A stretch of 64,000 bases of DNA from CAILZL01 sp035548495 (GTDB lineage: Bacteria; Pseudomonadota; Gammaproteobacteria; Steroidobacterales; Steroidobacteraceae): positions 65,132-129,131 of the forward strand of contig DASZSV010000005.1 of NCBI GenBank assembly GCA_035548495.1. The letters are read 5' to 3'. A program made the translations under genes and the position numbers. Position 1 is the first letter of the stretch, and each line of letters opens with the position of its first letter. Of the stretch, positions 26,336 to 35,568 are shown one piece after another. Below the pieces are notes generated by a model. The model was not told where the DNA came from. It was given only the letters and a program-made list of their open reading frames with translations, and did not search any database.

Positions 26336-26764
26336 ATGCCCATCTTCGCCAATCAAAGCCGTGAACAATTGCGTCAAACCTACGTTGATGCATGGCAAAA
26401 GCACCAGAACAAGCTGCCCATGTCGCCGCTGGAAGCGCAGATTGCCGACGTCATTGCACTGCATCCTGAATATCACGCGCTGTTTGAAGACAGTGACAAT
26501 GCATTGGGCAAGGACTGGACACCTGAGCAGGGCGCCAGCAATCCATTCCTGCACATGGGACTGCATCTTGCCATCAGGGATCAGATGGCCACCGACCGGC
26601 CCGCCGGCGTTCGCATGATCTATCAGCGATTGCAAAACAGGGAGCAGCCACACGATGTTGAACACCGCATGATCGAATGTCTTGCTGAAATGCTGTGGTA
26701 TGCACAGCGCAATGGCATGCCACCGGATGAACATGCCTATCTGGAGAAATTGAAGTCGTTGTAG
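26336..26764 (+). CDS. DUF1841 family protein
   Basis: A 142-residue soluble protein matching DUF1841, an uncharacterised family found beside nth in gamma- and betaproteobacteria. Recognisable segments are PLEAQIADVIALHPEYH and NPFLHMGLHLAIRDQ. It starts 2 bases after the nth stop, so it is in the same operon. No catalytic motif was recognised. Confidence 0.83.
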   Translation: MPIFANQSREQLRQTYVDAWQKHQNKLPMSPLEAQIADVIALHPEYHALFEDSDNALGKDWTPEQGASNPFLHMGLHLAIRDQMATDRPAGVRMIYQRLQNREQPHDVEHRMIECLAEMLWYAQRNGMPPDEHAYLEKLKSL

Positions 26765-26791
26765 TTCAACGTCACTACCATTGATCATTGC

Positions 26792-27517
26792 ATGACAAAG
26801 CTTTCCATCAACATCAACAAGATTGCATTGCTGCGCAACTCTCGCGGACGCAACTATCCCGATGTGCACGCCTTCGCCGCCAGATGCCTTGCACTGGGTG
26901 CGCATGGCATTACTCTCCATCCACGGCCGGATCAGCGCCATGCGCGCTACAGCGATATCTCCATGCTTGACGGCCTGTGCAAATCGCAGGGGCGTGAATT
27001 GAATGTCGAAGGCTTTCCATCGCCGCAATTTCTGGATGCTGTGATACGCGCACGGCCTGCACAATGCACTCTGGTACCGGATGATCCGGCGCAAATAACA
27101 TCAGATCACGGCTGGGACCTGCGCAATCATCAAACGTCATTACGCGAAACCATCAGCGCATTGAAAGCGGCAAACATCCGGGTAAGCCTGTTCGCAGATT
27201 TCGACAACCCGGACATTCCGCTCGCGCATGAGCTCGGCGCTGATCGTGTTGAGTTATATACCGGGCCTTATGCACACGCGCATGATACTCCACTTGCTCA
27301 AGACATCTTTGAGCGCTTCAAACACGCGGCGCGTACCGCGCAGGATGCCGGACTGGGTGTCAATGCAGGATATGATCTGAATCTGCGCAATCTTGAAGAC
27401 TTTCTGCGCATACCAAGTATTCTGGAAGTTTCCATCGGTCATGCATTCGTGGTTGAATGCATCGAGCACGGCATTGAAAAAGTAATGCGTGGCTATCTTT
27501 CCATTGCAAACAAGTAG
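26792..27517 (+). CDS. pdxJ: Pyridoxine 5'-phosphate synthase
   Basis: A 241-residue TIM-barrel enzyme that condenses 1-deoxyxylulose 5-phosphate with 3-amino-2-oxopropyl phosphate in vitamin B6 synthesis. Substrate-binding segments LRNSRG, LHPRPDQRH and LNVEGFPS (catalytic Glu) are present. The N-terminal NIDHI of E. coli is NINKI here, as I recall for Bacteroidetes-type PdxJ, and the conserved NAGH motif reads NAGY. It follows DUF1841 by 27 bases. Assignment to the family is firm; whether the His-to-Tyr change alters activity is unknown. Confidence 0.9.
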   Translation: MTKLSININKIALLRNSRGRNYPDVHAFAARCLALGAHGITLHPRPDQRHARYSDISMLDGLCKSQGRELNVEGFPSPQFLDAVIRARPAQCTLVPDDPAQITSDHGWDLRNHQTSLRETISALKAANIRVSLFADFDNPDIPLAHELGADRVELYTGPYAHAHDTPLAQDIFERFKHAARTAQDAGLGVNAGYDLNLRNLEDFLRIPSILEVSIGHAFVVECIEHGIEKVMRGYLSIANK

Positions 27518-27655
27518 CCTCACTAATTGGCTACCACACACGCCGCCCGGTATGAGTCCCTGATACTTTACGTAAATCAACCTGGCGCATGTCAACGCAC
27601 AGTGTCCGGCGGCGTTCTTCCCACCATTGATGTTCAACTCACAATGGAGACAATC

Positions 27656-28228
27656 ATGAAAGCCCTCGTCCCCGTCTTGCTGGTCTCGTTGATCTCTGCC
27701 ACAGGTTACGCCGCTGATACCAACGTCACCAACGATGTGCAACGCAATGTGAATCAGCAGCAACGCATTGAACAGGGATTGCAATCCGGCCAGTTGAACA
27801 CGCATGAAGCGGGCAAGCTGGAACGCCAGGAGTCACGCATTGAACGCACGGAAAAGCGCGACACGCGCAATGGCACACTCTCTGCTGGAGAACAACGCCG
27901 CCTGACAGCACGACAGAATCACGTCAGCCGCAGCATTTATCGCCAGAAGCATGATGCGCAAACGGGCAATCCGGAATCGGCATCATCACGAAGAATGCAG
28001 AATGACGTCCAACGCAATGCCAATCAGCAGCAACGCATTGAACAAGGCGCGGCATCCGGCACATTGTCGAATCGTGAAACAGGCAAACTGGAACGCGGCC
28101 AGTCCCATGTTGATCGCCGTGAAGCGCGCGATGCTGCCAATGGCCGCGTGGGCGCCGTGGAACAACGTGGCATTCAACGCACGGACAATCGTCAAAGCCG
28201 CCGCGTATTCCGCAAAAAGCACAATTGA
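27656..28228 (+). CDS. Exported basic protein with two internal repeats
   Basis: A 190-residue protein with a clear signal peptide (MKALVPVLLVSLISATGYAADT) and a GGAG ribosome site. The mature part is two tandem copies of about 75 residues, each starting NDVQRNxNQQQRIEQG, continuing GKLER and ending in R-x-KH(D/N). It is rich in Arg, Gln, Asn and Glu and predicted helical, with no cysteines. I do not recognise a named family. It is followed 47 bases later by a small YXWGXW-type lipoprotein, so the two may form an envelope-stress or surface pair. Confidence 0.7.
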   Translation: MKALVPVLLVSLISATGYAADTNVTNDVQRNVNQQQRIEQGLQSGQLNTHEAGKLERQESRIERTEKRDTRNGTLSAGEQRRLTARQNHVSRSIYRQKHDAQTGNPESASSRRMQNDVQRNANQQQRIEQGAASGTLSNRETGKLERGQSHVDRREARDAANGRVGAVEQRGIQRTDNRQSRRVFRKKHN

Positions 28229-28275
28229 TGCATGTTGTTCGTCGTACACCAAAGACTTTCTTTGCGAGACATACC

Positions 28276-28605
28276 ATGAATCATTCACTCAAAAAACTTC
28301 TGCTGATGCTGGTGATGCTTTCTGGATTGACCCTTGGTGGCTGCGTTGTTGTGCCACCACATCGTGTCTATGTCGGCGGTGTTGTCAGGGTGGGACCGCC
28401 ACCATTGCGTCATGAAGTCATCGGTGTTGCTCCAGCACCGGGCTATGTATGGATCGACGGCTACTGGTCATGGACTGGCAATCGCCATGTGTGGGTTGCA
28501 GGCCGATGGGTTGCACCGCATCCGGGTTATCGCTGGGTGCCACATCGCTGGTATCACGAACGTGATGGCTGGCATCTTGCAGAAGGTCATTGGGAACACC
28601 GCTGA
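28276..28605 (+). CDS. Small Trp/Tyr-rich lipoprotein (YXWGXW type)
   Basis: A 109-residue lipoprotein with a hydrophobic signal ending in the lipobox LGGC. The mature part contains repeated aromatic units of the kind GYVWIDGYW, HVWVAGRWV, YRWVPHRW and WHLAEGHWE, which match YXWGXW repeat lipoproteins of unknown function in proteobacteria. It follows the repeat protein on the same strand. Its end faces a structured inverted repeat and a convergent gene. Confidence 0.8.
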   Translation: MNHSLKKLLLMLVMLSGLTLGGCVVVPPHRVYVGGVVRVGPPPLRHEVIGVAPAPGYVWIDGYWSWTGNRHVWVAGRWVAPHPGYRWVPHRWYHERDGWHLAEGHWEHR

Positions 28606-28657
28606 CATGTCCCTGCAACTGAATTCATCATCGCAACATCAGCGATAACAAAGATCA

Positions 28658-28730
28658 AGTTTGTCCGGCTGGTCATTTGCCAACGCGCTGTTGGTGCTTG
28701 CAACCTGAGGCAACACCGGCCGGACAAACT
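28658..28730. repeat. Long inverted repeat with internal hairpins
   Basis: AGTTTGTCCGGC (28658-28669) and GCCGGACAAACT (28719-28730) form a perfect 12 bp stem around 49 bases. Inside, CCAAC-gcgct-GTTGG (28680-28694) can pair, as can GGTG-c-TTGC with GCAA-CACC (28693-28717). It lies between two convergent genes and may stop transcription from both, but no T-run follows on either strand. Confidence 0.7.
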
Positions 28731-28740
28731 CTTAGCTGCA

Positions 28741-29073
28741 TCAGGAATTTGGAATCACTCCATCCGGCGTCATCTTGTCAACAGCCGACGGCAATATCTG
28801 CGACAGCTTTTGCGCGACGTCCTGCGGATTCAAGCCGAACTTGGCCGCCAGTTGCGTCACCGCATCCGAACCCAGCACCTGATGCAGTTGATCCGCAGAG
28901 ATGGACTGATTGGGTCCATTGCTGATCCACGACTGCACGATATTACCCATGCCCTGTGACTCAAACTTCTGTACCAGTGCCGGCAAGCCACCGTGCTGTT
29001 GAATGTAACCTGCAACAACATGATCCAGCTCGGCACCAACGATACCGCCTACGATACTGCCGAATAAACTCAT
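28741..29073 (-). CDS. YidB/DUF937 family protein
   Basis: A 110-residue protein matching the DUF937/YidB family. It starts MSLFGSIVGGIVGAELDHVV and contains the family segments SWISNGPNQSIS and LAAKFGLNPQDVAQKLSQILP before a TPDG-type C-terminus. AGGAG precedes ATG 29073 with 6-base spacing. Structures of this family are known but the role is not settled. It lies at the 3' end of a minus-strand group with a membrane protein and mscL. Confidence 0.85.
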   Translation of the reverse strand: MSLFGSIVGGIVGAELDHVVAGYIQQHGGLPALVQKFESQGMGNIVQSWISNGPNQSISADQLHQVLGSDAVTQLAAKFGLNPQDVAQKLSQILPSAVDKMTPDGVIPNS

Positions 29074-29128
29074 AACTGCTCCTGACAACTGTGTCTGTAA
29101 GTATTCAGTAAATTCATTGAAACAAAAA

Positions 29129-29572
29129 TCATCGTGACCGCTTTGCCACCTGCCGGATGCGTACCTGTGCGCCCAGACGATAGAAGAACGGCGTGATGAG
29201 AGTGGAAAAGACATTCAGTGCTATTGCATCGGTGCTGCCCGCGATGATGGCGTAAATGCCAAAGGCGACAAAGATCAATGACGCGGCAATGGCATTCTCC
29301 ACTTCATCCTGTTTTGCAACACGCCCGGCAACATAGCCGCCCAGAATCGAACAGCCCAGTCCAATTGCAGTCTGGATACCAAACAACACCGGACTGTCAT
29401 GAATGGCATTGCTGATCTGCAATCCCAGTATTTCAGGACTGCTGCTGTCCTTGAACCCTTTTTGCACCATCACGTAATAGGACAGCACACTGAACAGCAC
29501 GGCAGTGGAAAACACATCCGCCGCACAGCCTGCGAGTATGGCCTTGAAGGAAATCTTGATTTCTCTTTGCAC
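29129..29572 (-). CDS. Small polytopic membrane protein of unknown function
   Basis: A protein of about 147 residues with four predicted membrane segments (around ILAGCAADVFSTAVLFSVL, PVLFGIQTAIGLGCSILGGYVAG, AIAASLIFVAFGIYAII and a C-terminal segment). The glycine-rich GGYVAGRVAKQDEVENA turn is notable. The best start I can offer is GTG 29572, without a clear ribosome site, so the N-terminus is uncertain. It lies just after mscL on the same strand. No family recognised. Confidence 0.55.
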   Translation of the reverse strand: MQREIKISFKAILAGCAADVFSTAVLFSVLSYYVMVQKGFKDSSSPEILGLQISNAIHDSPVLFGIQTAIGLGCSILGGYVAGRVAKQDEVENAIAASLIFVAFGIYAIIAGSTDAIALNVFSTLITPFFYRLGAQVRIRQVAKRSR

Positions 29573-29621
29573 AGCGACGCGTACCGAATCAGAATGAAAT
29601 CCGCAACTGCAATGACACGAA

Positions 29622-30014
29622 TTACTGGCGCTTTGCCAGCAGATCGCGGATTTCCTGCAACAGCACTTCCTGACGCGGCGGTTCGGCAGGCGCCGGCGCT
29701 TCCGGCGGCTTCTTGAGACGATTGATTGCCTTGAGCACCATGAACAGCACCAGCGCGATGATGATGAAATCGAATATGGTTTGCAGGAAGGCGCCGTACT
29801 TGATTGAAACCTTGCCGGTAAGATCGGTGCCCACCGTCGCCGCCATATCCGAGAAATTGATGCCGCCAATCACCTTGCCCAGCACCGGCATGAAGATGTC
29901 ACCCACCAGTGACGACACGATCTTGCCGAAAGCCGCACCGATGATGACACCGACAGCCATGTCAACCACATTGCCCTTCATGGCAAATTCTTTGAACTCT
30001 TTTGCGAAACTCAT
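29622..30014 (-). CDS. mscL: Large-conductance mechanosensitive channel
   Basis: A 130-residue inner-membrane channel that opens at high membrane tension and releases solutes on hypo-osmotic shock. It has the MscL N-terminal helix (MSFAKEFKEFAMKGNVVD), the pore helix TM1 (AVGVIIGAAFGKIVSSLVGDI), the periplasmic loop, TM2 (IFDFIIIALVLFMVLKAIN) and the C-terminal bundle. GAGGAAA precedes the ATG. Length fits the family (about 136). Confidence 0.97.
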   Translation of the reverse strand: MSFAKEFKEFAMKGNVVDMAVGVIIGAAFGKIVSSLVGDIFMPVLGKVIGGINFSDMAATVGTDLTGKVSIKYGAFLQTIFDFIIIALVLFMVLKAINRLKKPPEAPAPAEPPRQEVLLQEIRDLLAKRQ

Positions 30015-30071
30015 GATGTTTCCTCTATGTTGTAATGCCTGTTGTCAGGAGCAATCGTTCCTGGCCGGAGG

Positions 30072-32072
30072 CTAATAGCGACTGGCCGTCGCGCTATCAT
30101 AATACCGATACTCACGCGTGGTAAGTCCGGTTTTCTGGCGCACGACTGTGGTATGCAATTCAAAAGTATAGTTTGATGCCGACGGGTCAACATCATGACC
30201 ATCCGGATCCACCGGTTTGATCATGGTCAATTTGTGCGCAGGCCCGGCCGGATGCACTACCTGTACCTTGACACTCAACACGCGCTGCGCCGTGTTCAAC
30301 AGCGATTCGGCAAGCACCCTGCCTTCTGCCGTCGGCATGGGCAGTCCCAGCAGCGCCGCCACTGTTGGCGCCACATCAACATTGGCGCTGGGTGTTGAAT
30401 CGGCATAGTGCTGTTTGAAATCCGGGCCAGTGGCGATCAACACATTGTGTACGTCGCGCGGACTGAAGCTGCCATGCATGCCGCGGCTGGAAAATGCACC
30501 TCCGGAATACTCAATCCCCGGCACATTGCCGATGCGTGCGTTCGCGTCGAAAGCGTAACTGACAATGACGTCAGGACTGTTGCGCGCTTCGTTCTGCAAA
30601 TGCACGCTTGCCAGCGGCAATGTGCCCGCGATGTTGCCGTAACGTTGTGCATCTACAAAGACCGCACCATATTGTTCATGCGACTGGAAGAAGCGCACCA
30701 GTCGCTGCACAAACGTTTTGTCATGCGACGGCACATAGTAGAACTCACTGCCACCGTTGATGGCGATCACTGCATAGGGTTGATGCAGATATTCCGCATC
30801 GGGAATCATGAAATTGCCGGTGATGTACGAACCCTCCCTGCATGCATTGAACAGATCCACCGGTTGGTGTGTATAGATTGACGTGCCATCAGCCGTGATG
30901 CCGCTCATCACCGGATTGCACTGCGGACCATTGCCGTCAAATGCCATCAGGCCTGCACGCCGCAACAAATCAGCGCTGCGCACTTCACCGGATACCGAAA
31001 ATCCATCGGGATCAACACCACCCACACTCCCATCATGAATGGCACGCAACGGAAAGTATTGCAACGCACCCGACACACTGCTGTGCGCATGATCCGATAC
31101 CAGAATGACATCGGTATGCTCGCGCCAGCCCAGTGTGTCCAGTTTCTTCAGCAACAATCCCAGCACTACATCATTGGCATGCAACACATTGCGCGTCGCC
31201 GCAGAGCCCGGGCCGAACGCATGCTCGGTGCCATCGGGATTCCTCAGCCACAACATTGACAGACGTGGCTGCATCACCGGCAGCACATAATCAAGATACA
31301 CGTCGGCCTGGTAGTCATTGGTGGCCACGCCCAGCGCTGCATTGTGCTGCGATGGATCGGAGGTAATGCCATCATTCATCAATGGAAACACATTGCCCGC
31401 CGACAGATTTCTTGCCACTGGATAATCAGGAACGGTTGCAAATGAATATGCATTTGCCCACGAAGGCGGCAATGGAAATCCTGCCTTGTTCAAGTGTTCC
31501 GCAGCACTCAACGGCATCACGGTCTTATCATCCATGAAAAAATCCGCGCTACCGCGGCTTTGCAAAAATGTTGGCCCGCCCTTGCCGACCACTGCGGTGA
31601 TCATTCCAGCCTGGTGCGCCGCTTCAAACAACGTGGGCACTGCCAGCAGCTTGCCCTGCACGGCACGATCCAGCGCCTGCAAAATTGCATAGTCTTCCGT
31701 GAACACCGGCCGTGAAAAATCCACGGGATGATTTTCTGCATCATGTCCCCGCGCTTGCGGCGCCCAGAAGCTGTTGCCATAAAAGCCGTGCGTCTGTGGA
31801 TATGCACCGGTAGCCAGACTGGCGGCGTTGATCATGGTGAATGTGGGATACGTGGAGTGATGATCAACAAAGTTGACGCCTTGTGAACGCAGCGCCGCGA
31901 GATTGGGTGTATCCGTGGTGCTGATCAAGTCAGGACGCAGCCCGTCCCATACAAAGATGATGACACGATGTGCCGGCGAAACACTTGCTGTATCCGCCAT
32001 GGCCACTGGACTGACAGCGGCACACAACAGCACTGTCGTGCATAAGAACAACCGACAAGACCTTAAATTCAT
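30072..32072 (-). CDS. Exported alkaline phosphatase / phosphodiesterase of the NPP family
   Basis: A 666-residue protein with a signal peptide ending near SPVAMADT, so periplasmic or secreted. It has the two-metal fold of type I phosphodiesterases: VWDGLRPD (Asp ligand), the Thr nucleophile in STYPTFTMINAASL, D and H ligands in NPDGTEHAFGP, VSDHAHSS and GMHGSFSPRD. It would hydrolyse phosphate mono- or diesters; the substrate cannot be told. ATG 32072 has GGAG at good spacing. It is a single gene facing away from the fumarase gene. Confidence 0.87.
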   Translation of the reverse strand: MNLRSCRLFLCTTVLLCAAVSPVAMADTASVSPAHRVIIFVWDGLRPDLISTTDTPNLAALRSQGVNFVDHHSTYPTFTMINAASLATGAYPQTHGFYGNSFWAPQARGHDAENHPVDFSRPVFTEDYAILQALDRAVQGKLLAVPTLFEAAHQAGMITAVVGKGGPTFLQSRGSADFFMDDKTVMPLSAAEHLNKAGFPLPPSWANAYSFATVPDYPVARNLSAGNVFPLMNDGITSDPSQHNAALGVATNDYQADVYLDYVLPVMQPRLSMLWLRNPDGTEHAFGPGSAATRNVLHANDVVLGLLLKKLDTLGWREHTDVILVSDHAHSSVSGALQYFPLRAIHDGSVGGVDPDGFSVSGEVRSADLLRRAGLMAFDGNGPQCNPVMSGITADGTSIYTHQPVDLFNACREGSYITGNFMIPDAEYLHQPYAVIAINGGSEFYYVPSHDKTFVQRLVRFFQSHEQYGAVFVDAQRYGNIAGTLPLASVHLQNEARNSPDVIVSYAFDANARIGNVPGIEYSGGAFSSRGMHGSFSPRDVHNVLIATGPDFKQHYADSTPSANVDVAPTVAALLGLPMPTAEGRVLAESLLNTAQRVLSVKVQVVHPAGPAHKLTMIKPVDPDGHDVDPSASNYTFELHTTVVRQKTGLTTREYRYYDSATASRY

Positions 32073-32178
32073 GCGCACTCCACGTCGTCAACAAGCCGGA
32101 AAGCAATGAAATACAATGGTATCAAATCACCGTGAATGATAGATTACGCGCCCTGTCCGATTTTCATTGTTGATCACC

Positions 32179-33705
32179 ATGCCGGCCATCAAGCAAGACG
32201 ATGTCATCCAGAGCGTCACCGACGCATTGCAATTCATTTCCTACTATCACTCCGCCGACTTCGTGAAGGCAATGACTGCGGCGTACGACAGTGAACAAAG
32301 CCCGGCTGCCAAAGATGCGATCAGGCAAATCCTTGTCAATTCGCGCATGTGTGCCGAAGGTCATCGTCCCATCTGCCAGGACACCGGCATTGTTACTGTG
32401 TTCTGCAAGGTGGGCATGAATGTGCAATGGCAGAACGCCACCATGACATTAAACGACATGATCAACGAAGGTGTGCGCCGCGCCTACAACTGGCCCGACA
32501 ACAAACTGCGCGCATCCATTGTCAACGATCCTGCGTTCAGCAGGAAGAACACGCGCGACAATACGCCGGCAGTAATTCATGTCGAACTTGTGCCGGGAGA
32601 CAAACTTGAGATCGCGGTCGCCGCCAAGGGCGGCGGTTCGGAAAACAAATCCAAACTCGGCATGCTCAATCCATCGGATTCGATTGTGGATTTCGTCTGC
32701 GAAATGATTCCTGAAATGGGCGCAGGCTGGTGCCCGCCCGGCGTGCTTGGTATTGGCATTGGCGGCACCGCCGAAAAAGCCATGCTGCTCGCCAAAGAAT
32801 CCCTGCTGCAACATATCGACATAGCTGAAGTGCGTGCGCGTGGAGCGCAGAACAACATTGAAAAGCTGCGCCTTGAAATCATGGATCGCGTGAACGCGCT
32901 GGGGGTTGGCGCACAAGGACTCGGTGGACTCACCACCGTGCTGGATGTGAAGATACTGGATCATCCCACACATGCCGCGTCATTGCCGGTCGCCATCATT
33001 CCCAATTGTGCAGCGACACGTCACACCCACTTTGTACTGGATGGCTCCGGCCCGGTGAGACTTGATCCTCCGGACATGAATGCGTGGCCGAAGCTGACCT
33101 ATGAAGCCACACCGGATTCACGCCGCGTTAATCTGGACACGTTAACCAGGGCCGAAATTTTGCAATGGCGTCCGGGTGAACGTTTGTTGCTGTCGGGAAA
33201 AATGCTGACCGGACGCGATGCCGCACACAAACGCATCTGTCAATTGCTTGAAGAAGGCAAACCACTTCCTGAAGGACTGGATTTTCACAATCGCGTCATC
33301 TACTACGTCGGCCCGGTCGATCCAGTCGGTAACGAAGTGGTAGGCCCCGCAGGTCCAACCACTGCAACGCGCATGGACAAATTCACCGAAACCATGCTGG
33401 GCAAGGCCGGATTGATTGCAATGGTGGGCAAGTCTGAACGCGGACATGAAGCCATTGAAGTGATCAAACAACACAGGGCGGCTTACTTGATGGCGGTGGG
33501 CGGCGCCGCGTACCTTGTTTCAAAAGCGATACGTTCAAGCCGCGTGGTTGCGTTTGCTGATCTCGGTATGGAAGCAGTCTATGAATTTGAAGTCAAAGAC
33601 ATGCCTGTCACCGTTGCAGTTGACGCCAAGGGAGAATCCGTACATGAAACGGGACCACAACAGTGGAAGGCAAAGATCGCGGGGATTTCAGTGAAGGTTG
33701 AGTAA
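32179..33705 (+). CDS. Fumarate hydratase, class I (iron-sulfur)
   Basis: A 508-residue [4Fe-4S] hydro-lyase that interconverts fumarate and malate. The N-terminal domain has CQDTGI, KGGGSENKSKL, WCPPGVLGIGIGGT and NCAATRH, including the cysteines expected to bind the cluster; the C-terminal beta domain has GKMLTGRDAAHKR, YYVGPVDP and GPTTATRMDKF. ATG 32179 begins the conserved sequence; an upstream TTG at 32167 is less likely. It could be named fumA or fumB but the number of paralogues is unknown. Divergent from the phosphatase gene. Confidence 0.93.
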   Translation: MPAIKQDDVIQSVTDALQFISYYHSADFVKAMTAAYDSEQSPAAKDAIRQILVNSRMCAEGHRPICQDTGIVTVFCKVGMNVQWQNATMTLNDMINEGVRRAYNWPDNKLRASIVNDPAFSRKNTRDNTPAVIHVELVPGDKLEIAVAAKGGGSENKSKLGMLNPSDSIVDFVCEMIPEMGAGWCPPGVLGIGIGGTAEKAMLLAKESLLQHIDIAEVRARGAQNNIEKLRLEIMDRVNALGVGAQGLGGLTTVLDVKILDHPTHAASLPVAIIPNCAATRHTHFVLDGSGPVRLDPPDMNAWPKLTYEATPDSRRVNLDTLTRAEILQWRPGERLLLSGKMLTGRDAAHKRICQLLEEGKPLPEGLDFHNRVIYYVGPVDPVGNEVVGPAGPTTATRMDKFTETMLGKAGLIAMVGKSERGHEAIEVIKQHRAAYLMAVGGAAYLVSKAIRSSRVVAFADLGMEAVYEFEVKDMPVTVAVDAKGESVHETGPQQWKAKIAGISVKVE

Positions 33706-33815
33706 TCTAGTGAATGATAAGCAACCTAAGTACCCAACGCGAGAAAACAAAAGCTTGTTCTCAACGTGAAACCGTGACGATTACGGACAAGAAAATCGCC
33801 ACGGCTGATAACCAA

Positions 33816-35525
33816 TCAATAAAATAGGGTCTCTCCGGAAGTCGATGATGGCATCTGATAAATTACGCGCGAAACAAAGTCAAAGATCAGTGCAACACTT
33901 GGCTTGCTGCCATCGAGATAAAATTCAGGATCATTTGGATCCGGATATCCCATATGAGCGACAGCGTATTCGAGGCCGCCCCAATCAAACATGATGACCT
34001 GCCCATCTCCCACTCTAAACTCCGAACCGTCGGGATTTTTGTAAGAGATCATCGCTCCCGTATTGATGTCAAAGTCGTTGAACGTTGCATTGCTATAGTT
34101 ACCGTTGGTATCCGTCATCCCTTTGTAGGCAACTAGTTTTGGTGTCCAATCAAGTGCTCGCTTCACCAGCACCTTGTTCATCGATGGAAGCGTAGCTACC
34201 CCATTTGTATCAAAGATGTCCGTTACATATCCAGGATTCTGCGCTGTGCCATCCCATCGAGTAACGATTATCTTTTGAGACCCCAAATCATGCGCTGGTT
34301 CCTTGTAGGTAATCCGATCTATTATGCGCCCCGTGTACGTTTTGAAATCTGTTGCGGTTGTTGAGTATGAAGCAACCGGAATCGATTGAAAATGAGTCAC
34401 GTTACCTGTTGCGTCATACCTAAACATAATCAGCCGCGAATCTGTAGAAGTTAATAGCGCTCTGCGATTGTCGTAGCTTGCTTGCTCAGAAAAAAGCAGT
34501 GTTGGTTGACCCGTTGACGTCAAAGGGACTTTATAGACATCAAATGAATTAGGGTAAAAATCGGAAAAATAAACGTTATTGCTGTCAGAGGGACCCATCG
34601 CAAATATCCCTTTTGCTGAATATAACGCTTTAGAATCCCCGCTTAAGCTTGCTCGGTACAAAGTATTTATTCCGCCATTGGGCAAAATGATAAAGAATGG
34701 ATCGTACTGCCAGTTTGGATAAACGAGAGTGTAGTTATACAAATTAGGATCATGCGGAATTATTGGCAGGGATTGCGATAAATCGGACTGCTTCGTTATT
34801 GTTAGCGTCGATGTCTTCTTGTCGTCGTATAGGATTCCGAGTCTGTTTCCAGCTTGGTCGTACATCGGATAAAAGAAAGAACCGAAGTCTGATTGCAATT
34901 CTGTGGTTTGAGGAGGAGACGAGATATCGCTTAAAGAGATGATTTCGTTGAAGTCATCATTATCGCCGCAAGTCTGATTGTCCCCAGCGACTCTCAAGAT
35001 CATTTTTAGTGTGGTACTGTCATTTTCATTGTCCGAAAATTCGTTGACGCCACAGATTGCATCAGGCGATGGCAACTCAAGGGTACTTATTTGCTGCGGC
35101 ACAGGGGTAACTGTTACATCGTCAAGGCGTAACCCATATAGATGAACTTTGCCATCAGTCTCAACATGGAAATAAATAAACTTGCCGCCGAAAACACCCC
35201 ACGATCTAACAACTCCGGAATACTTTATGAAGGTCGGTGTCGCGAGCGAATTTGAAGCATATAGAAAGATATCGACACCAGCCGACGAGCTACCCGACTG
35301 ATTATTTCCAGAGGCGATTAAGTACCGAGGCTTTACTGTCAAGCCAGCAAGTGACCCGGTGCTTGAACTATCGCTGGATTGCGATGAGCTGCTTGAGGCA
35401 CTGGAACTTGATGACGAAAGGGAATTTCCTGTCGGGGGATCAGATGAACCCCCTCCCCCACACGCCGCCACAGTCAATAAAACGCAAAATCCAATTAACG
35501 CCCGCACACGACAAACATAACTCAT
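33816..35525 (-). CDS. Orphan lipoprotein with poly-Ser linker, A+T-rich
   Basis: A 569-residue lipoprotein: lipobox TVAAC at residues about 18-22, then Gly4, then a serine-rich linker of about 30 residues and a large beta-rich domain with many Asp, Asn and Tyr, perhaps a propeller. It resembles in layout the Gly/Ser-tether lipoproteins of Xanthomonas- and Cellvibrio-like bacteria, but no family was recognised. Its codons are visibly more A/T-rich than all neighbours, suggesting transfer. Close-spaced AGGA precedes the ATG and a promoter is visible upstream. Confidence 0.8.
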   Translation of the reverse strand: MSYVCRVRALIGFCVLLTVAACGGGGSSDPPTGNSLSSSSSSASSSSSQSSDSSSTGSLAGLTVKPRYLIASGNNQSGSSSAGVDIFLYASNSLATPTFIKYSGVVRSWGVFGGKFIYFHVETDGKVHLYGLRLDDVTVTPVPQQISTLELPSPDAICGVNEFSDNENDSTTLKMILRVAGDNQTCGDNDDFNEIISLSDISSPPQTTELQSDFGSFFYPMYDQAGNRLGILYDDKKTSTLTITKQSDLSQSLPIIPHDPNLYNYTLVYPNWQYDPFFIILPNGGINTLYRASLSGDSKALYSAKGIFAMGPSDSNNVYFSDFYPNSFDVYKVPLTSTGQPTLLFSEQASYDNRRALLTSTDSRLIMFRYDATGNVTHFQSIPVASYSTTATDFKTYTGRIIDRITYKEPAHDLGSQKIIVTRWDGTAQNPGYVTDIFDTNGVATLPSMNKVLVKRALDWTPKLVAYKGMTDTNGNYSNATFNDFDINTGAMISYKNPDGSEFRVGDGQVIMFDWGGLEYAVAHMGYPDPNDPEFYLDGSKPSVALIFDFVSRVIYQMPSSTSGETLFY

Positions 35526-35568
35526 TCCTGTGTCCTCTTTACTTACCTTCTTATGTTCTTATGGAAGT

